DNA of 64,000 bases from Hydractinia symbiolongicarpus. Lineage: Eukaryota; Cnidaria; Hydrozoa; Anthoathecata; Hydractiniidae. This document shows, in pieces, positions 59,774 through 64,000 of the stretch. The DNA is taken from the NCBI RefSeq assembly GCF_029227915.1, contig NC_079885.1, positions 25,235,001 through 25,299,000 on the forward strand, in the 5' to 3' direction. The notes under the pieces were generated by a model. That model saw only the letters and a program-made list of their open reading frames with translations, searched no databases and was not told the origin of the DNA. Every line of letters starts with the position of its first letter. The stretch's first letter is position 1. A program made the translations under genes and the position numbers.

Positions 59774-60512
59774 CCCTATTCGGTCCGGGGTTTTTCGAAC
59801 ATACTATGACCGGGGGGGGCGGATTCCGCCCCCCCTCAATAACTTTTCATAGGGTTGTTCAAATTGAATCAAACTTGGCACACTTATAGTACGTCATTAA
59901 AGGAACAAATTGGCGCCAAAAATAATTTGCTTGCGTCAGCACATTTTCTGTGACGTCATCAAAAGCTTGAAAATTGTTAAAAATGCCACTATCTGCTTAA
60001 AATATAATTACTTTTGTTCTAGAGCGAATTTTTACATTCTGTTTGAAGTTTCTGAAAGCTAAATAAAAGTTATTTAACATATCTTCCGGTTTTTACATGG
60101 ATCGGATGAAAAATTGCCAAAAATTGCCCGAAAATCCGTTTTTTTCCGATTTTCGGGTAAAATCCGACAAAATCGGGAAATCGGATTAGTCACGTGTTCA
60201 AATTGTTCAAAATGATTCTTCTTGATGAAACAAAGTTGTGTTGCAAGTTTCAAGTTCTAAGGATAATCCTAACAGGAGTTATTATATTTTCCCCATTATA
60301 AGGATTTCATAGAGATTTTTAGGGGTAGTTTCGAGTAATGGCCAATATCAAAGCCTCTGAAAGGTATGGGACCTAAAAAATTAGCATGCAGGTGTCTAAT
60401 AGATAAATGTTGAAACTCAGTAAGTATCATAGCCATATAACAAAGCAATCAGGAGTTATTAAAAAAAAACTGTCAGGGGGGGCGGAATCCGCCCCCCCCG
60501 GACCGAATAGGG
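59774..60512 (+). mobile_element. piggyBac-type MITE, copy 3
   Basis: The element lies between TTAA at 59770-59773 and 60513-60516. Termini are CCCTATTCGGTCCGGGG and CCGGACCGAATAGGG, perfectly inverted over at least 15 bp. It is inserted within or beside R4 material. There is no open frame of note. Confidence 0.9.
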
Positions 60513-61407
60513 TTAAGGAATCTGAAGCTCCAGTGGACTTTTTTGAGAATACGATTCTCCTTCACAATTTAAGTGCATATAAAAACGGAACGTCACTTGA
60601 ACTAGAAACTTCTAACTTTACTACTTCTAGCTCCACTCTACACTTTCGAAGTAACTTATTGTGGCTTCAAACTTTACTTTTCTACTTTCACTTTTACTTT
60701 TACTTCTCCTTCTTCACTTGCACTTTTCTTTCTTTTTCATATATTCTTACACAAAATGTTAAATGTAAAATCTTACACAAAATAAAAGAGAACACCTTGC
60801 AAGGTGCAAAATCTAGTTGATAAAAGGTTACAACAACGACACTGACAACATCGACACTCACAACACCAATACTTACAAAACCGACAGTAAGAACACCAAC
60901 AACAGTCACAACACGGATAATAACAATGTCAGAAATACTGCATCTCAAATATGTACATCTTATAAGTGATCATGTTGAAAACCCTCAGTATTTTATTCTG
61001 AAATGTCAAAAAGTTGGCCTGCAAGAGTCAGTTGCATACCATTCTATCCCACAAAAATTTATATACACAAAATGTAAAAATCAACCAGTTAAGAAAAATT
61101 TTTTTTTCTTTTTTAGTATGATGATCCGTACTGCCCTTTACCAACAATTCTGAACCTAAATGTCAAAAACTCAATAAGCAAAGAATAAACTTGAATTAAA
61201 AAAGATCATTATTTTATAAACATTGTATACGGTTCGTAAACAAAAGATCGGTTTTTGAGAAACACATCTAAATCAATAAAAATAATTTCATTCAGCATGT
61301 CGTATATTGCCATTACCCATCAATCTTCCACAAAAAGGTTATGAAACACATCACAATTTAGAAAAATCAGTCATTTCACTACATACAGACATCGCCCGTT
61401 ACAAAAT

Positions 61408-62350
61408 CAGAAACAAAACAATAATAAATAACTTAACACACACACTTTAAATTCTATAAAATTCGTTCCACTTGTCATATTGCATGTTGTCCCTCTTGTA
61501 AAGTGCACAGGTAATGTGAAAAAAATTGTAGATGAATTTGTTTACTTTTTAGCGGTAAGCCCCTTGGCTCTGGCTTCTGTGTGGCAGAAAAAAAGATGCT
61601 AGGCTTTGGTGAAGAAAGCTCTTTTACTGTAGATTTCTTCTAACGGGGACATCGTTGGGGTTATTAACTATTATCGAGTGTAGGTTGATGCCCTCTGATT
61701 TATTTGAATTCATAAAAAAAGTCATAAGAATGCCTTCGTTTGCAGAAATGAACTGATAATTACTTTGCTTCACCTAGCACCCCAATCTTTTTCCCTGCCA
61801 CGCAAATGCCAAAGCTGAAAGAGCTTACAACTGAAAATGTGAACAACGGAATTCATTTATACTCTATGGGCATAAAAATATATCCTACTATCCTGCAAAA
61901 GTTCAAGTCTTTGAAAGATTTTGAAGGTAGCTAGCTAGCTTGTTACATCATAATTCGTTCTCATAAAAGAAGAGAAATTTGGAAACTATAGTAGCTAGCT
62001 ATGGATAATTAAAAAAGAGGAATAACAACAGAAGTCATAGGTTAGAGCTAGCCATGGGATGGGGAGCTGGACTTGAAGGCTAACCTTACCTAGCTAACAG
62101 TACCTAAGACACTCGGTTAAATATGCTTAAACTTGGAACACTTACCTAAAACTAAAGCTCGCTAATTATGCTTAGGAAAACACATATAAAGAGAAGCATT
62201 AGTAATGTAAAATTAATAACATTACAATTCAACAAACCAAAGTTTTCCGTTTTTTAGTCAGCCAACAGCTTTATGTAGCATTCTGAATGTTAGGACAATA
62301 CATTAGTTACGCGCCAGGGCACATGAATATGCAACAAAACGTAAACAAAT
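61408..62350 (-). repeat. Repeat family R4, copy 3
   Basis: Same order of blocks as 59131-59760, but with about 340 bp of extra sequence (about 61520-61860) between the two shared parts. It is inverted relative to 57262-57672. Confidence 0.65.
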
Positions 62351-62589
62351 ATTTTCTCTTTTTAACTTTACTTTACATCTACCTCCAATTCTCACTTCAA
62401 TTTTTTACTTCTTCACTTGGTCTCTTTTCTTTTTAAATATACAGCTATGCTTCTTTAAAGCACTTTTTTCAAGGAAAAAGGATCGTTTTTCTGTGCTTAT
62501 TTTTGGTGGCCTTTACTTTCTACTGCTAAATTTACTTTACTTCTAGCTATTGTTGTCTCACTATTGTTGTCACTATATTCTAAACAAAA

Positions 62590-63170
62590 AAAACTGTAAA
62601 CAAACTTAAATCGATGTTTACATCTGTTACGTCACGATCGTTAGAAATATATTCGATTTTAAAATTCAAAAACTCTGCATTATTATCATGCACGGCACGT
62701 TTGTGCTGTTTTCAAGATAAATTAAATCAAAATAATTGATTTTCTTGATTATACGTTTGGGTCAGTTAGGCAAACTGTTCCTTTAATTTTGGATTGAAAT
62801 ATTGTGGTAGATATACAATATACGGAAATGATTTAAGTTGATAACTGTTTATTTCTTATATTTTGTGTAAAACTTTGAAAGGGTAGCTGTATACAAAAGA
62901 CTGAATATCTGATGTTGGTATGACGTATTACAAACTGTACAGTGTGGAAATTTTGTAATAACCTTTTTTGTATGAATTTGTATCTCGGCAAAATATGTTG
63001 GATTTTTTCTATGTCTAATACACTTTTTTTCCCTGGTGTACTACTGGCATGGCAGAGCAAGTATAAATTTCAGCAGATTTCGCTTTTTACGTAACCGTTG
63101 TTAGACGCCTTTGATTTTGTTGGACATTTTTCATTTTCATTTTTTTATTTTATTTTGTTGCATCTGCTTA
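62590..63170 (+). repeat. Inverted partner of the 33.4-34.0 kb repeat
   Basis: GATGTTTACATCTGTTACGT, GATTTTCTTGATTATACG and AACCGTTGTTAGACGCC are found complemented at about 33930, 33820 and 33500. An unrelated short direct repeat, AATACACTTTTTTTCCCTGG, occurs at about 63018 and 63208. Confidence 0.65.
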
Positions 63171-63349
63171 TATTTCCAAACGTTTTGATTTTAACGGGTA
63201 TATTTCTAATACACTTTTTTTCCCTGGTGGAAATGGAGGCCATTTTAATTTTGAAAGTGGTGAAATGTACAAATCTTAAACGCACCAAATTTAAAGATTT
63301 TGGCTACGAAAGAAGATTTTGAGAGAGCATTTTTAAGCCTGCTGTCTAA

Positions 63350-63910
63350 CTAGCTAGCCTTAGTAAATACTGATCAGTTAGTATAAGAATTTTTTATCCT
63401 AGTCAACAATATTTATTTTTATGTTGGATTTGTCCCTATCTAGCTAGCTTCTTAGCTACTTCTGGCTAAAAAGTGAAAGTAGTCAAATGCAGTTTGGCGA
63501 TATCTACGACAAATTATAAATCAATAATTCTTATGCTAAATGCAATTAGATAGCTACACCTTTTACTACTGTCAAAAATGACTGTGCGCTTTACTTTATT
63601 TACGAAATACTGCATTTCTGCACCACCAGAATGTGTGGCACAGTTTACAGTTCTTATTATTGTTGTTTTTGTACTTGAAAAGCTAGTTGCACATTGAAAT
63701 GTCAATGCAACAGCAGCCTTGATAGCCTCTTTAATATTAAAGTACGACTAGGTGTTAAAATTAATGTTTCAGCACCATTAATTGCTAGAATTACAGGAGC
63801 TACTATTTTTTGCTTTTACACAATACCAACACGCTGTACCCTGATTTATTTAAATCGAAGTTGTCGTAGAACTGGCAAAGCTCCTCCCCATTATAACTTT
63901 CCGGCTTTGT
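63350..63910 (+). repeat. Repeat family R2, copy 3
   Basis: The segment AGAATGTGTGGCACAGTTTACAG matches 56490 directly and 45050 inverted. The TAGCTAGC-rich left part matches 45950-46080 inverted. Confidence 0.6.
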
Positions 63911-64000
63911 TTCTTTGAAAATGTTCAATCAGTTGCAAAGTAATGCCCAATGCAAACCATTTTTTAGGTTGGTTTAGGCTTTTTTAATAAAGCTGACACA

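Larger units (their letters stand above)
55593..64000. other. Gene-poor repeat cluster at the right end
   Basis: It is dominated by families R2 and R4, MITE copy 3 and a Helitron-like end. It also has G-runs (about 58681-58695), a pyrimidine-rich tract (about 60600-60730) and a degenerate ACAACN tract (60826-60925). No supported exon was seen. Confidence 0.5.

Noticed and set aside
60407-60820. 137-codon open frame
   Set aside because: It starts inside MITE copy 3 and runs into a pyrimidine-rich tract; low-complexity translation.

Overview
This window looks like animal nuclear DNA, most likely from a cnidarian and plausibly a hydrozoan (inference). It is AT-rich, has multi-exon genes with GT-AG introns, and carries mosaic extracellular proteins (EMI, calcium-binding EGF, sushi, Ig, Ly6), a rhodopsin-class GPCR, and many short non-autonomous transposons. 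No bacterial operons, CRISPR arrays or plasmid features were seen. Exon models were built by hand from splice motifs and frame continuity; none is confirmed by transcripts.

Region 1 (1-16 kb, minus strand) is a tandem family of an unrecognised cysteine-rich domain encoded by a three-exon cassette. One complete gene (13360 to 6383, 8 exons, 552 residues) has a signal peptide, two copies of the domain, one membrane helix and a cytoplasmic tail with a proline-rich SH3-type motif and tyrosine motifs. A second, single-domain copy (1937 to 695) runs off the left edge. The position of its ancestral start codon reads ATA, and it looks like a hybrid of the two cassettes. The flanking DNA is duplicated too: about 1-4150 matches about 9240-15920.

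Region 2 (17-30 kb, minus strand) is one large gene. Its 19 exons run from 30090 to 17076 and join in frame to 2475 codons plus a stop. The predicted type I membrane protein has, in order: signal peptide, EMI-like cysteine module, EGF, seven cbEGF-like repeats, two sushi domains, another EGF, a large unrecognised ectodomain, a coiled coil, a glycine-zipper hydrophobic segment, a furin-type RRRR site, two Ig domains, an ephrin-receptor/TNFR-like cysteine module, a membrane helix and a 37-residue tail. I know of no named family with this architecture.

Region 3 (30-64 kb) is gene-poor and repeat-rich. It holds a degenerate tRNA-Tyr-like sequence, a 3-exon GPI-anchored Ly6/three-finger gene (40913-42784), an intronless class A GPCR (49682-50674) and a lone terminal exon of a helical protein (55592-55019). 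Between them lie three copies of a TTAA-flanked piggyBac-type MITE, tRNA-derived SINEs, Helitron-like 3' ends, a fold-back element and several repeat families in direct and inverted copies.

Both receptor genes are on the same strand, and the small one shows recent duplication and copy decay. A fast-evolving cell-surface recognition locus is therefore plausible, but this is inference only.
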